Source: Aquificales bacterium
Lineage (GTDB): Bacteria > Aquificota > Aquificia > Aquificales > Aquificaceae
DNA length: 40,906 nucleotides
Assembly: GCA_027078675.1 (NCBI GenBank)
Contig: JALWWX010000212.1
Location: forward strand, 1 to 40,906
Direction of reading: 5' to 3'
Under the pieces are notes generated by a model that worked only from the letters and a program-made list of their open reading frames with translations, did no database searches and was not told the DNA's origin. The translations under genes were made by a program, and so were the position numbers. Of the stretch, positions 1 through 8,790 are shown one piece after another (within the stretch, counting starts at the first letter, position 1; each line of letters starts with the position of its first letter).

Positions 1-721
1 CCGCAACCTCAGAGACCGCATCTTCTAACTTCTTCCTATCCACCTTTATATCGCACAAGGATATGATCCCAAAGCTGTCATTTGTACTCATGCATCCGTC
101 AACGGTTATGGAATTAAAGGTTACATCACCCACCCTCCTTGTAAGTTCCTTTATATACTCGGGATCCATATCCGCATTGGTAAAAATGAATGCAAGCATG
201 GTAGCCATATTAGGATGTATCATGCCTGCACCCTTCGCAAAGCCGAATACTTCAAGTTTATCGTATTTGACAAAATCATATTTCGGAAAGCTGTCGGTGG
301 TTGATATAACCTCTGAAGCCCTTTTAAGATCAAGGGGTTCCAATATTTTACAAGCATCATCCACAGCACTTTTAACTCTTTCAACGGGCAGAGGTTCCCC
401 TATTATGCCGGTGGAAAATATAAGAACATATTCCCTTCTTATATCAAACTTTTCACCAATATAAGAAGCGATCTCCTCCGCTGTTCCCACAGTGTCCCCC
501 GCCATACAATTGGCATTTCCGCTGTTTATCAATATAGCCCTCACATAGCCCCCCGACTCCTCAAGAGCCTTCTGCGAATATTCAACCGAGCCGGATTTAA
601 TACGATTTTTGGTAAATATAAAGTGGGTCGGAAGTTCTGTGGGAAAATAAAGGAGTAGCACATCCGGGTTCCCAGAAGGCTTTAAACCCGCGGTACCTAT
701 CCCCATCAATATTTCTTTCAT
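1..721 (-). CDS. argJ: Bifunctional glutamate N-acetyltransferase/amino-acid acetyltransferase, N-terminal part (runs off window)
   Basis: Reverse-strand translation begins MKEILMGIGTAGLKPSGNPDVLLLYFPTELPTHFIFTKN and continues ...AILINSGNANCMAGDTVG...GEPLPVERV...GAGMIHPNMATMLAFIFTNADM...SITVDGCMSTND, ArgJ-characteristic. Open at the left edge, so absent from the ORF track. Confidence 0.93.
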   Translation of the reverse strand, partial: MKEILMGIGTAGLKPSGNPDVLLLYFPTELPTHFIFTKNRIKSGSVEYSQKALEESGGYVRAILINSGNANCMAGDTVGTAEEIASYIGEKFDIRREYVLIFSTGIIGEPLPVERVKSAVDDACKILEPLDLKRASEVISTTDSFPKYDFVKYDKLEVFGFAKGAGMIHPNMATMLAFIFTNADMDPEYIKELTRRVGDVTFNSITVDGCMSTNDSFGIISLCDIKVDRKKLEDAVSEVA

Positions 722-739
722 AATATTATTTTAAGTTTA

Positions 740-1387
740 ATGCGAATTAAATTTCTGCTTATTGCACTGCTGGTAGGTCTATCCTCCTGTGTACTGCCGA
801 GGAACAACATATATTACGGTGGTTCTGTTGAGGCAAAATGTAATGTCAAAGGTTACATAGAGGTAAGCTTCTGCCCTACCTCCTATTTCCTCACACCCCT
901 CATACAACCCTTCAGCAGGGTGAAGATAACGGACACATATACGGGTAAGAGTGTAATTCTTTCAACGAGAAAAGGAGACGAAAACTGCATACCTCTGAAG
1001 TATAAGAAGCTCTTCGGGAACAGGGAAAATATAGAGGCAAAGGTTGAAATAAAAAGGTGCGGGAAAACAGGAGTAAAACACTGTCCGAGATTTATAAGGG
1101 GATATGCATCATGGTACGGAGCGGATTTCCACGGAAAAAAGACCGCTTCCGGTAAACCTTTTGATATGTATGGAATGTACGCGGCACATAGAACCTTGCC
1201 CTTGGGTACAGTCCTTGAAGTAAGAAATCTGGAAAATGGAAAGAGGGTAATAGTAAAGGTTATAGATAGGGGACCATTCATAAGGGGAAGGAATCTTGAT
1301 CTTTCTTACGGAGCAGCTAAAAAGCTTGGAATGATAAAAAAGGGTGTTATTCCTTATGAAGCAAAAGTTTTAAGGTGCGGTGAATAA
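740..1387 (+). CDS. rlpA: RlpA-like double-psi beta-barrel lipoprotein
   Basis: Lipobox-like LLVGLSSC; GYASWYGADFHGKKTASGKPFDMYGMYAAHRTLPLGTVLEVRNLENGKRVIVKVIDRGPF typical of RlpA. Confidence 0.85.
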   Translation: MRIKFLLIALLVGLSSCVLPRNNIYYGGSVEAKCNVKGYIEVSFCPTSYFLTPLIQPFSRVKITDTYTGKSVILSTRKGDENCIPLKYKKLFGNRENIEAKVEIKRCGKTGVKHCPRFIRGYASWYGADFHGKKTASGKPFDMYGMYAAHRTLPLGTVLEVRNLENGKRVIVKVIDRGPFIRGRNLDLSYGAAKKLGMIKKGVIPYEAKVLRCGE

Positions 1388-1388
1388 A

Positions 1389-2564
1389 TTATATAACCTC
1401 TACCCATATACCTTTAAGATACAGGGTGTTGGGCATCTGAAGTATCCAGGGATGATCAAGATCCTGGAAAGTTTTTGCTACCACCCTTACCTGTCTTCTA
1501 ACATCGTAGGAAGCTTCCGTTAAAACCTCCATAAGATGGTTCTCCGTTATATGGAATGAGCAGGAAAATATAACAAGATAACCGCCGGGTTTCGTTAGCT
1601 TAAGACCTCTGACACAGAGTTCCTTATAACCCCTCAATGCGTTGGGTACGGATGCCCTGTTTTTGGCAAAGGAAGGCGGATCTATCACTATAACATCAAA
1701 CATCTCCCCCTGTTTATATAAGCTTTTAAGGAAGTCAAAAGCATTCTCTTTTACCCAAATTATCCCATCGAGTCCGTTAAGCTCAGCATTTTCTTTACCA
1801 ACCCTCAGGGCTTGCTCCGATATATCTATGGCTATAACCTCTTTTGCACCCGCTTTTATCATATTAAGGGCGAAACCTCCCGTATGACAAAAAACATCAA
1901 GACATCTATCACCTTCTTCAACAAAGTTTCTTATAAGTTTCCGCGTGTTTCTCTGATCAAGGAAGAAACCGGTTTTTTGACCTTCCGGGATATTTACCTT
2001 GTATTTTAAATCATGCTCCCATATGATAATCTCTTCTGGAACTTCACCGTACAATACCCTCTCCTCCGCCTCAATACCCTCTATTCTATTTGCAAAGTCA
2101 TTTACCTTTTCATATATACCTTTGGGTTTTAAAAGATCAACAAGGGCATCCAATATAACATCCCTGAACATATTCATACCGTAAGTTGTAAATTCAACAA
2201 CCAAATAATCATCGTATTTATCCACAACAAGACCAGGCAGTAAATCCCCCTCCGAATGGACGATCCTCATAGCGTTACTTTCTATATTCAATCTCATCCT
2301 ATAGCTGTAAGCATCCCTTATCCTTTTCCTTATAAGGTCATCATTTACCTTCTCTTCCTTGTCAAATGAAAGTATTCTTACCGCTATACTTACTTCCGGA
2401 TTTATATATCCATAGCCGAGGAATTTACCTCCGTAATCCCGTACTGTAACTATGTCTCCCTTTTTGGGTTTACGTGAATATGATGCAATCTCCGGCTTAT
2501 ATATCCAAGGGAAGTAGCCCCTTATTCTGTCCTCTATACCCGGTTTAACCCTTATCTGTAGCAT
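1389..2564 (-). CDS. Class I SAM-dependent rRNA methyltransferase (PUA + RlmI-like)
   Basis: N-terminal PUA-like region; GQKTGFFLDQRNTRKLI, DVFCHTGGFALNMIKAGAKEVIAIDIS, DVIVIDPPSFAKNR motifs. Confidence 0.85.
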   Translation of the reverse strand: MLQIRVKPGIEDRIRGYFPWIYKPEIASYSRKPKKGDIVTVRDYGGKFLGYGYINPEVSIAVRILSFDKEEKVNDDLIRKRIRDAYSYRMRLNIESNAMRIVHSEGDLLPGLVVDKYDDYLVVEFTTYGMNMFRDVILDALVDLLKPKGIYEKVNDFANRIEGIEAEERVLYGEVPEEIIIWEHDLKYKVNIPEGQKTGFFLDQRNTRKLIRNFVEEGDRCLDVFCHTGGFALNMIKAGAKEVIAIDISEQALRVGKENAELNGLDGIIWVKENAFDFLKSLYKQGEMFDVIVIDPPSFAKNRASVPNALRGYKELCVRGLKLTKPGGYLVIFSCSFHITENHLMEVLTEASYDVRRQVRVVAKTFQDLDHPWILQMPNTLYLKGIWVEVI

Positions 2565-2567
2565 AAT

Positions 2568-3116
2568 TTAATATTCAACAAGTAATCTATCCGCCACCTC
2601 CTTAGCCTTTTCGTAACCGAGAAGGATCTCAACGAGCTTAAGTCCAAAATCTATAGCTGTACCAGGACCTTGACTCGTAATGATACCCTCATCTACCACA
2701 ACCTTCTCATCCACATAGGTAGCGGTACCTAAATTATCTTTTAAGCTCGGGTACACGGTAGCCTTTTTATCACCGAGCACACCGTATGCTACAAGGGCGG
2801 TGGGTGCAGCACATATAGCTGCGATCTTCTTGTTCTTCTCCATCATTGAATTGATAAGTCTTTTAACCCTCTCATCCTTTTTAAGATTTTCAACACCTCC
2901 TGCTCCCCCGGGTAGTATAACGAGGTCTAACTCGTCCGGATTTAGGGAATCAACAGTAACATCAGGGACTATTTTGACATTCCTTGCACTGGGAACGGGT
3001 TCACCAGTCAAACCCGCTATAATAACCTCAACACCAGCCCTTCTTAAAATGTCAATAGGAGCCACAGCCTCAATCTCCTCAAAGCCTGGAGCCAAAATAA
3101 TTGCAACCCTTTTCAT
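2568..3116 (-). CDS. DJ-1/PfpI family protein
   Basis: VAIILAPGFEEIEAVAPIDILRRAG and AAICAAPTALVAYGVL nucleophile-elbow region. Confidence 0.88.
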   Translation of the reverse strand: MKRVAIILAPGFEEIEAVAPIDILRRAGVEVIIAGLTGEPVPSARNVKIVPDVTVDSLNPDELDLVILPGGAGGVENLKKDERVKRLINSMMEKNKKIAAICAAPTALVAYGVLGDKKATVYPSLKDNLGTATYVDEKVVVDEGIITSQGPGTAIDFGLKLVEILLGYEKAKEVADRLLVEY

Positions 3117-4087
3117 GCCATAACCTCCCTTTCTCTTACCCTTGGGTCTATCAGGGAAAGCATAATATCAGCAAACAGGTTACCCACAATCAGCATTATA
3201 GTACCTATATATAAGCTTCCCATCACAAGAAACAGATCCTGGGACAGGACAGCGTCAAGTATAAGCATACCCATTCCGGGCCAACCCACTATGATTTCAA
3301 TTAGTGCAGCACCTGATATAAGAGAGGCTATCTCGTAACCGAGTAGAGTAATAAATGGGTTCATGGCATTTTTTATAACATGCTTTATGATAACCCTATC
3401 TGGAACTCCCTTAGCCTTAAGCATAACCATCATAGGGCTGTCAAGCACCTCAAGAACCGCACTTCTTACCAACCTGGTAAGCCCCGCTAAGGAAACAAGG
3501 GCAAGGGTAAGTGCGGGAACAGTAAGGTGTAATATTATATCCCATATCTTACCTAAGAGTGAAAGACTTTCATAATCGGGACTCCTTGCACCACCCGTAG
3601 GTAAAAGACCAGTCTCAGCGGAAAACCACAGAAGCAAAAAGGCGAGAAAGAAGCTTGGAAGAGACATAAAGGTGTAAGAGAAGACCCTTATAAATCTATC
3701 TATTAAAGTGTTCTCCTTAATAGCGGCTAATATACCGAGGGGAACAGCAATAAACCAAGAGAGCAAAGCGGAGCTTACGGAAAGAAGAAGGGTGTTCGGT
3801 ATCCTTTCCCATATAAGTTGTGTTACGGGAGCATGATACTGGAAGGAATAACCGAGATCAAAAAATATAGCGGATTTAAGCCATTTCAGGTACTGGATAA
3901 GAAGGGGTTCATCAAGTCCGTACAGCTTTCTCAACCTCTCTATGGTTTCGGGAGAGATTTGGGGATTCATTTTCAGCTGGTCAAGATAATCACCAGGTGC
4001 GAGTTTTATTATAAGAAAAGATATAAAGGTAACACCTATGATGGTAGGTATCGCATGAATAAGTCTTCTCAGTATATATAAAAGCAT
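3113..4087 (-). CDS. ABC transporter permease, DppB/OppB type
   Basis: N-terminal RRLIHAIPTIIGVTFISFLIIKLAPGD, C-terminal EIIVGWPGMGMLILDAVLSQDLFLVMG; multi-TM. No other dpp/opp subunit seen nearby. Confidence 0.88.
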   Translation of the reverse strand: MLLYILRRLIHAIPTIIGVTFISFLIIKLAPGDYLDQLKMNPQISPETIERLRKLYGLDEPLLIQYLKWLKSAIFFDLGYSFQYHAPVTQLIWERIPNTLLLSVSSALLSWFIAVPLGILAAIKENTLIDRFIRVFSYTFMSLPSFFLAFLLLWFSAETGLLPTGGARSPDYESLSLLGKIWDIILHLTVPALTLALVSLAGLTRLVRSAVLEVLDSPMMVMLKAKGVPDRVIIKHVIKNAMNPFITLLGYEIASLISGAALIEIIVGWPGMGMLILDAVLSQDLFLVMGSLYIGTIMLIVGNLFADIMLSLIDPRVREREVMA

Positions 4088-4088
4088 A

Positions 4089-4469
4089 TTAGATGTAGTT
4101 TGTTATAAATTGCCTATTTTTACTTCTAAGGTAGGCTTCTATTTCTTCTTTGTGCTTATTCTTAACATACTTTACGATCTTTGAATCGTCAATATAACCT
4201 ATGAGGGGTATCCAGTCAGGTATAGTATCTTCGTCTTCCAGAAAATAATTAATGGCGGAAAGTATATCCCTCCGTGCCTCAGGAGAAAGATTGCTTTCGG
4301 GATCTGTAATCATCCTGTAGAAAAGCCTTATATCAAGTATAAGGTTCCTGAGATATTCCATTGTAGGAGGAACTTCCCTCAACTTACGTTCAAGCTCATT
4401 AACAAGTAACTGAGGATCTATCTCATCTATTCTGTACTTTTTCAATATCTCCTCCTTCTTCCAAGGCAT
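4089..4469 (-). CDS. DUF1232 (YkvA-like) protein
   Basis: YRMITDPESNLSPEARRDILSAINYFLEDEDTIPDWIPLIGYIDDSKIVKYV resembles DUF1232. Confidence 0.65.
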   Translation of the reverse strand: MPWKKEEILKKYRIDEIDPQLLVNELERKLREVPPTMEYLRNLILDIRLFYRMITDPESNLSPEARRDILSAINYFLEDEDTIPDWIPLIGYIDDSKIVKYVKNKHKEEIEAYLRSKNRQFITNYI

Positions 4470-4485
4470 GGGGAAACATATTATA

Positions 4486-4749
4486 TCACTTCATACCTGC
4501 AAGCCACTTTGATATTATGTCAATCTCCTTGTCAGAAAGACCCCTTGCCCACGGACATCTCTTAGCCAGCTCCTTTATTTCATCCGGCTTACCCTTATAT
4601 TCCCTTTTAAGATAAGAAAGGGGTTTTCTACTGTTTTCCCCATGGCATTTTAAACAATTTTTCTCAAACAGGACTTGACCTTCAGGCTTTGAAAATCCTA
4701 AGTTAATAAAAGAAAATATTAGTGTAATTAAACACAAATATTTAACCAT
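4486..4749 (-). CDS. Small monoheme c-type cytochrome
   Basis: Signal peptide, one CXXCH (CLKCH), C-terminal GLSDKEIDIISKWLAGM. Confidence 0.8.
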   Translation of the reverse strand: MVKYLCLITLIFSFINLGFSKPEGQVLFEKNCLKCHGENSRKPLSYLKREYKGKPDEIKELAKRCPWARGLSDKEIDIISKWLAGMK

Positions 4750-4813
4750 TTTCCTACCTCCATGTTAAATTAAATTATATGCTGACGATGATAGTATTAT
4801 GGAGGGAGCTGTA

Positions 4814-5929
4814 ATGAGAACCGTAATCTTGTGCCTATTATTATCCTTTTCTCTTACCGTGTTCGGAAAAGGGTATAACTTCAGGGTTACCCAAGGTATT
4901 GATGAAGCTCAAAAGGCAGTCAAAAAAGCTTATGACATTGAGGCTGATGAAAAGGCTCCTTACCTTTATTCAAAGGCGCGATCGTATAAGCTCATATCCG
5001 CGGAGCTTGCCGCGGAAGTTGATGATATAGGTTCTAAGATATTCGCCATAAGGACGATGAACCTTGCCTCCCTTGCTATAAGTGCTGTTTACGAAGGTGA
5101 GGAGAAGCTAACTCCCATTGACATGAGAAGCCAAGAAGAATTCAGCGAGCTTGTAAAGAAAGCAAAAGAGCTGAATGTGGATCTTTACAATTTGACTCAG
5201 AGAATAAATTTTGCTCGCAAAAACAAGGGAGAGAAATGCGCACCGGTAGAGCTTGGAAAGGCGGAAGCCTTCTACGATGCACTCATATATGAAATAAGCC
5301 TTGAAAATCCCAATCCCGCTTTGGTACTTAAATTTTTCAATGAAGCAAATACGGAAAGTCTCAAAGCGGAAGGTAAAGTTAAAATAGCTATAGAGAACCG
5401 CCTTGAATGTTATACAGGAAAGACTCCTACAGTGGAAGTGCCTGAGTCAATTAAGAAGAAGAGGGAAGCGGATAAAAAGGAAACAGAAGAAATAAAGGTA
5501 ACACAAAGGGAAATAAAGGTAGAGCCTCCCGCCCCTGTCAAGGAAGAGGTAAGGAAAAAAGAACCTATTGAAGAACCCCTCAAGATAATTGCAAGGATAC
5601 ACTTTGATTTTGACAAGTACAATATAAAGCGTGAATACATACCTATACTTAATGAGGTTGTAAAAACAATAAAGCAGAATCCTTATTTCAGGATAAGAAT
5701 AGAAGGATTCACCGATAACATAGGTCCTAAGGAGTACAATGTTAGACTTGCTTATAAAAGGGCTGAGAGTGTTAAAAGGTACCTCGTCAGCAAAGGAGTG
5801 CCGGAGGACAAAATAGAAATAGTAGGCTTTGGTAAAGAGAGATATATAGAAACAAATGATAATCCCATAGGCAGGTTGACCAACAGGAGGGTTGAGTTTA
5901 TAGTTATAAAAGTACCTCAATCACCTTGA
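4814..5929 (+). CDS. OmpA-family outer membrane/peptidoglycan-binding protein
   Basis: Signal peptide; C-terminal IHFDFDKYNIKREYIPILNEVV...IEGFTDNIGPKEYNVRLAYKRAESVKRYLVSKGVPEDKIEIVGFGKE. Start chosen at MRTVIL after GGAGG (track start is 4799). Confidence 0.9.
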   Translation: MRTVILCLLLSFSLTVFGKGYNFRVTQGIDEAQKAVKKAYDIEADEKAPYLYSKARSYKLISAELAAEVDDIGSKIFAIRTMNLASLAISAVYEGEEKLTPIDMRSQEEFSELVKKAKELNVDLYNLTQRINFARKNKGEKCAPVELGKAEAFYDALIYEISLENPNPALVLKFFNEANTESLKAEGKVKIAIENRLECYTGKTPTVEVPESIKKKREADKKETEEIKVTQREIKVEPPAPVKEEVRKKEPIEEPLKIIARIHFDFDKYNIKREYIPILNEVVKTIKQNPYFRIRIEGFTDNIGPKEYNVRLAYKRAESVKRYLVSKGVPEDKIEIVGFGKERYIETNDNPIGRLTNRRVEFIVIKVPQSP

Positions 5930-6831
5930 TGTTTAAACTTCCCTCCTACGTAGATCTTTACGAATCGGGTGTACTTAAGGAGAGGGTGGATAAAGCCCTC
6001 TCCATGCTTGAAGAGTGTAGAGTATGTCCTCACGAATGCAGGGTTAACAGACTTAAGGGTGAAAAGGGAAAGTGTAAGACTGGCAGATATGCAATAGTTT
6101 CCTCCTTCTTTCCTCATCTGGGTGAAGAGTTTCCCATAAGGGGTTTTAGGGGAAGTGGAACCATATTTTTCTCCTACTGTAACATGAAGTGTGTTTACTG
6201 TCAAAACTATACGATAAGCCAGCTTGGAGAGGGTGAGGAAAAATCACCGGAAGAGCTTGCACATATTATGCTCTATCTTCAAGAGGCGGGTTGCCACAAC
6301 ATAAATCTTGTTACACCCTCCCACGTTGTGCCTCAGATTCTTGAAGCACTCCTTATCGCAGTAGAAAAGGGGTTAAAAATACCCATAGTTTATAACACTT
6401 CTTCTTACGATTCCCTTGAAACCTTAAAACTACTGGAAGGAATAGTTGACATATACCTTGCGGATTTTAAATACTGGAAAGAAAAAGAAGGAGAAACATA
6501 CTCAAAGGTAAAGGACTATCCGTCCGTTGCAAAAGAGGCCATTAAAGAGATGTACAGACAGGTGGGCGACTTGAAAACGGATGAGAGGGGTATAGCTTAT
6601 AAGGGTCTCTTAATCAGACATCTTATACTTCCCGAAATGGATGAATCAACGGAAAAGATACTTGATTTCCTCAAAGATCTATCCCCCAACACCGCCGTTA
6701 ACATCATGGATCAGTACAGACCCTTCTACAAGGCATACAAATATAAGGAGATAAACAGAAGGATAAGATATGATGAATACGAAAGGGCTGTACTGATAGC
6801 GAAGCAGAAGGGACTTACACTTATCTCTTAA
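5929..6831 (+). CDS. Radical SAM protein (PflA-like/AmmeMemoRadiSam-type)
   Basis: CNMKCVYCQNY (CxxxCxxC) radical SAM motif; N-terminal CRVCPHECRVNRLKGEKGKC. ATG overlaps upstream stop as TGATG. Confidence 0.85.
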   Translation: MFKLPSYVDLYESGVLKERVDKALSMLEECRVCPHECRVNRLKGEKGKCKTGRYAIVSSFFPHLGEEFPIRGFRGSGTIFFSYCNMKCVYCQNYTISQLGEGEEKSPEELAHIMLYLQEAGCHNINLVTPSHVVPQILEALLIAVEKGLKIPIVYNTSSYDSLETLKLLEGIVDIYLADFKYWKEKEGETYSKVKDYPSVAKEAIKEMYRQVGDLKTDERGIAYKGLLIRHLILPEMDESTEKILDFLKDLSPNTAVNIMDQYRPFYKAYKYKEINRRIRYDEYERAVLIAKQKGLTLIS

Positions 6832-7488
6832 TCAACATTTTATCTCTTCTTTCGTATAATCCTTAAGCTTTATAACCCTACTTTCTTTCACTATTTCCTT
6901 AGCCCTTTTAAGTGAACCGTATAGTCTTTTCAGTGTAGAGTGGTTAGCTTGAAAGAATTCCTGAAACTGATCTTTACCCTTCACTCCTACAGCATAAAGG
7001 TTTCCCTCCCTATCGGTATCAAGCAAAATCCTTGCAAGGGGATTATCAGCAGGTCCATCAATAACCTCTCCGCCCTTCAAAGGATCAAAAACGGACATGT
7101 GTACACAACACTGAATTACGTTACCCCTATCAACCAAGGAAGTCTCATCGGGACCGTAATAGGTTATAAAGGTCTCCGAAGGAGTAGGAAAAGTCCACTG
7201 ATGTGAACAGATAAGGGAAAAGGAGACTATACTGTTACCCTTACCTATACCCCCTTCCGCCCTATTACCCACATCAACGAGGATACAGGGTGTGGAGACA
7301 TAAGGATAAAAGAAGATATAAGGTTCATATTTTTCCACATCTTTAATATTAAAGGGTCTTCCGTCTTCCTTCTTTAAAGGAACGCTTCCTCTGAAACTTA
7401 TTTCGGATGGGAAACGGGAAAAGGCTATTTTACCCTCTATTAATAAACCTACTAAACCGCAAGTTTTTAAGAAATCCCTCCTGTTCAT
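6832..7488 (-). CDS. Tat-exported Rieske [2Fe-2S] protein
   Basis: MNRRDFLKTCG twin-arginine-type signal; split Rieske ligands CSH...CCVH. Start set to 7488, giving an ATGA overlap with the upstream gene (track extends to 7530). Confidence 0.75.
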   Translation of the reverse strand: MNRRDFLKTCGLVGLLIEGKIAFSRFPSEISFRGSVPLKKEDGRPFNIKDVEKYEPYIFFYPYVSTPCILVDVGNRAEGGIGKGNSIVSFSLICSHQWTFPTPSETFITYYGPDETSLVDRGNVIQCCVHMSVFDPLKGGEVIDGPADNPLARILLDTDREGNLYAVGVKGKDQFQEFFQANHSTLKRLYGSLKRAKEIVKESRVIKLKDYTKEEIKC

Positions 7489-8771
7489 AAATCCACAGCA
7501 AGCATATCCTTGTAATGGGCTTTGGCCCATGCCATATAGGCCTTAAAGTTCTTTTGGGAAGGTTTCTCATCCGTTTTTACACTTGCAAAACTGAATTGCC
7601 CATTTTCATATTTATATGTCAACCTTACCCAAACCGCTTTATCCTCATCAACCGCTGAGTAACAGAGAGTCATTGGAGGCTTATAAGGTATATCTTTACC
7701 CTCTATTGAGGCCAGGACTCTCCTTGCTACATACTTCGCCTCCGTTACAGCGGTATTACCGCTTTTTGAAAAAGGCTGATTCCTTGCATCTCCAGAAACA
7801 AAAACACGCTCATCTCCTATAAGGTTGTACCTTAGTGGATCTATATTAGCCCACCTTTCTCCTTTCTTCACACCCCCTATTTTATAAACAATATCAGCCA
7901 CCCTACAAGGCGGATATATATTGGCGTCTGTAAAGTCTATATCTCCGTAAACTTCCGTCTTCACTTTTCTGTTAATAACATCAACATAACTTATGTCTGC
8001 GTTTGGATAGTAATCAATATAACCGTTAACAATCTTCTCCCATGCATAATGGAAACCTTTTGCCTTAACGGGAGGATCAGAGTGAGGATCCACAAGTATA
8101 ACTTTGCCTTTAACCTTGTTCTTCTTAAAGAACCATGCTATAAGGGTAGCCCTCTCATAAGGACCCGGTATGCACCTATAATCAAGACCCGGCGGAACGG
8201 TTACTACAAACTCTCCACCCTCAAAATTGTGTATTTTCCTCTTAAGATAAATATGCTCCGATCCGGGTATAAAAGCGGGCGGATATTTTGTTCTTGCTAT
8301 CTCAAGCTCCTGAGGATCCTTTATATTCCATCTTTCATAATCGTAGTCTATACCAGGAGCAAGGACAAGGAAATCATAATCAATAACACCTTTGTCTGTA
8401 TAAACTTTTCTCTTGTTTCTATCTATATCAATTACGGTAGCCTGTAAAAAGTGGTAGCCGTAGGTGTCCGCAGCTTTAAGATAGCTGTGAACAAGCATCT
8501 CAAGGGGCACTATGTCAACAAGCCACAGGTTGCTCATTGGACAGGAGAAGAAATGAGATCTTTTGTCAATAAGAACAACATCTACGGAAGGGTTTTCCTT
8601 CTTAATATACTTTGAAACTGTAAGTCCCGACCATCCCGCCCCTATAACTACAACCCTCGGAGATTTGGGAGAAGGCTTTGGAAGATTTATTGAACCCTTA
8701 CCGAAGGAAACACCACCTATAAACAAGCCTGCCGAAATGCCTACAAATTTTAGAAAACCCCTCCTGTCCAT
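7485..8771 (-). CDS. FAD-dependent sulfide dehydrogenase flavoprotein (FccB/SoxF-like)
   Basis: MDRRGFLKF twin-arginine signal, VVVIGAGWSGLTVSKYIK, HFFSCPMSNLWLV, DYRCIPGPYERATLIAWFFK, FVSGDARNQPFSKSGNTAVTEAKYVA, C-terminal MTLCYSAVDEDKAVWV. Confidence 0.88.
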   Translation of the reverse strand: MDRRGFLKFVGISAGLFIGGVSFGKGSINLPKPSPKSPRVVVIGAGWSGLTVSKYIKKENPSVDVVLIDKRSHFFSCPMSNLWLVDIVPLEMLVHSYLKAADTYGYHFLQATVIDIDRNKRKVYTDKGVIDYDFLVLAPGIDYDYERWNIKDPQELEIARTKYPPAFIPGSEHIYLKRKIHNFEGGEFVVTVPPGLDYRCIPGPYERATLIAWFFKKNKVKGKVILVDPHSDPPVKAKGFHYAWEKIVNGYIDYYPNADISYVDVINRKVKTEVYGDIDFTDANIYPPCRVADIVYKIGGVKKGERWANIDPLRYNLIGDERVFVSGDARNQPFSKSGNTAVTEAKYVARRVLASIEGKDIPYKPPMTLCYSAVDEDKAVWVRLTYKYENGQFSFASVKTDEKPSQKNFKAYMAWAKAHYKDMLAVDL

Positions 8772-8790
8772 CCCACGCCCTCCGTCTTTT

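Noticed and set aside
63-464. 133-aa plus-strand ORF at the left edge
   Set aside because: Antisense to the argJ coding sequence, which reads through on the minus strand to the window edge.
3113-4469. Novel transporter island (orphan DppB-like permease with DUF1232 and PfpI genes)
   Set aside because: Split ABC operons and tight unrelated gene packing are common in compact Aquificales-type genomes; nothing in the sequence links these genes functionally.
5447-5920. 157-aa minus-strand ORF within the OmpA-family gene
   Set aside because: Shadow ORF (Tyr/Phe-rich); OmpA domain is unambiguous on the plus strand.
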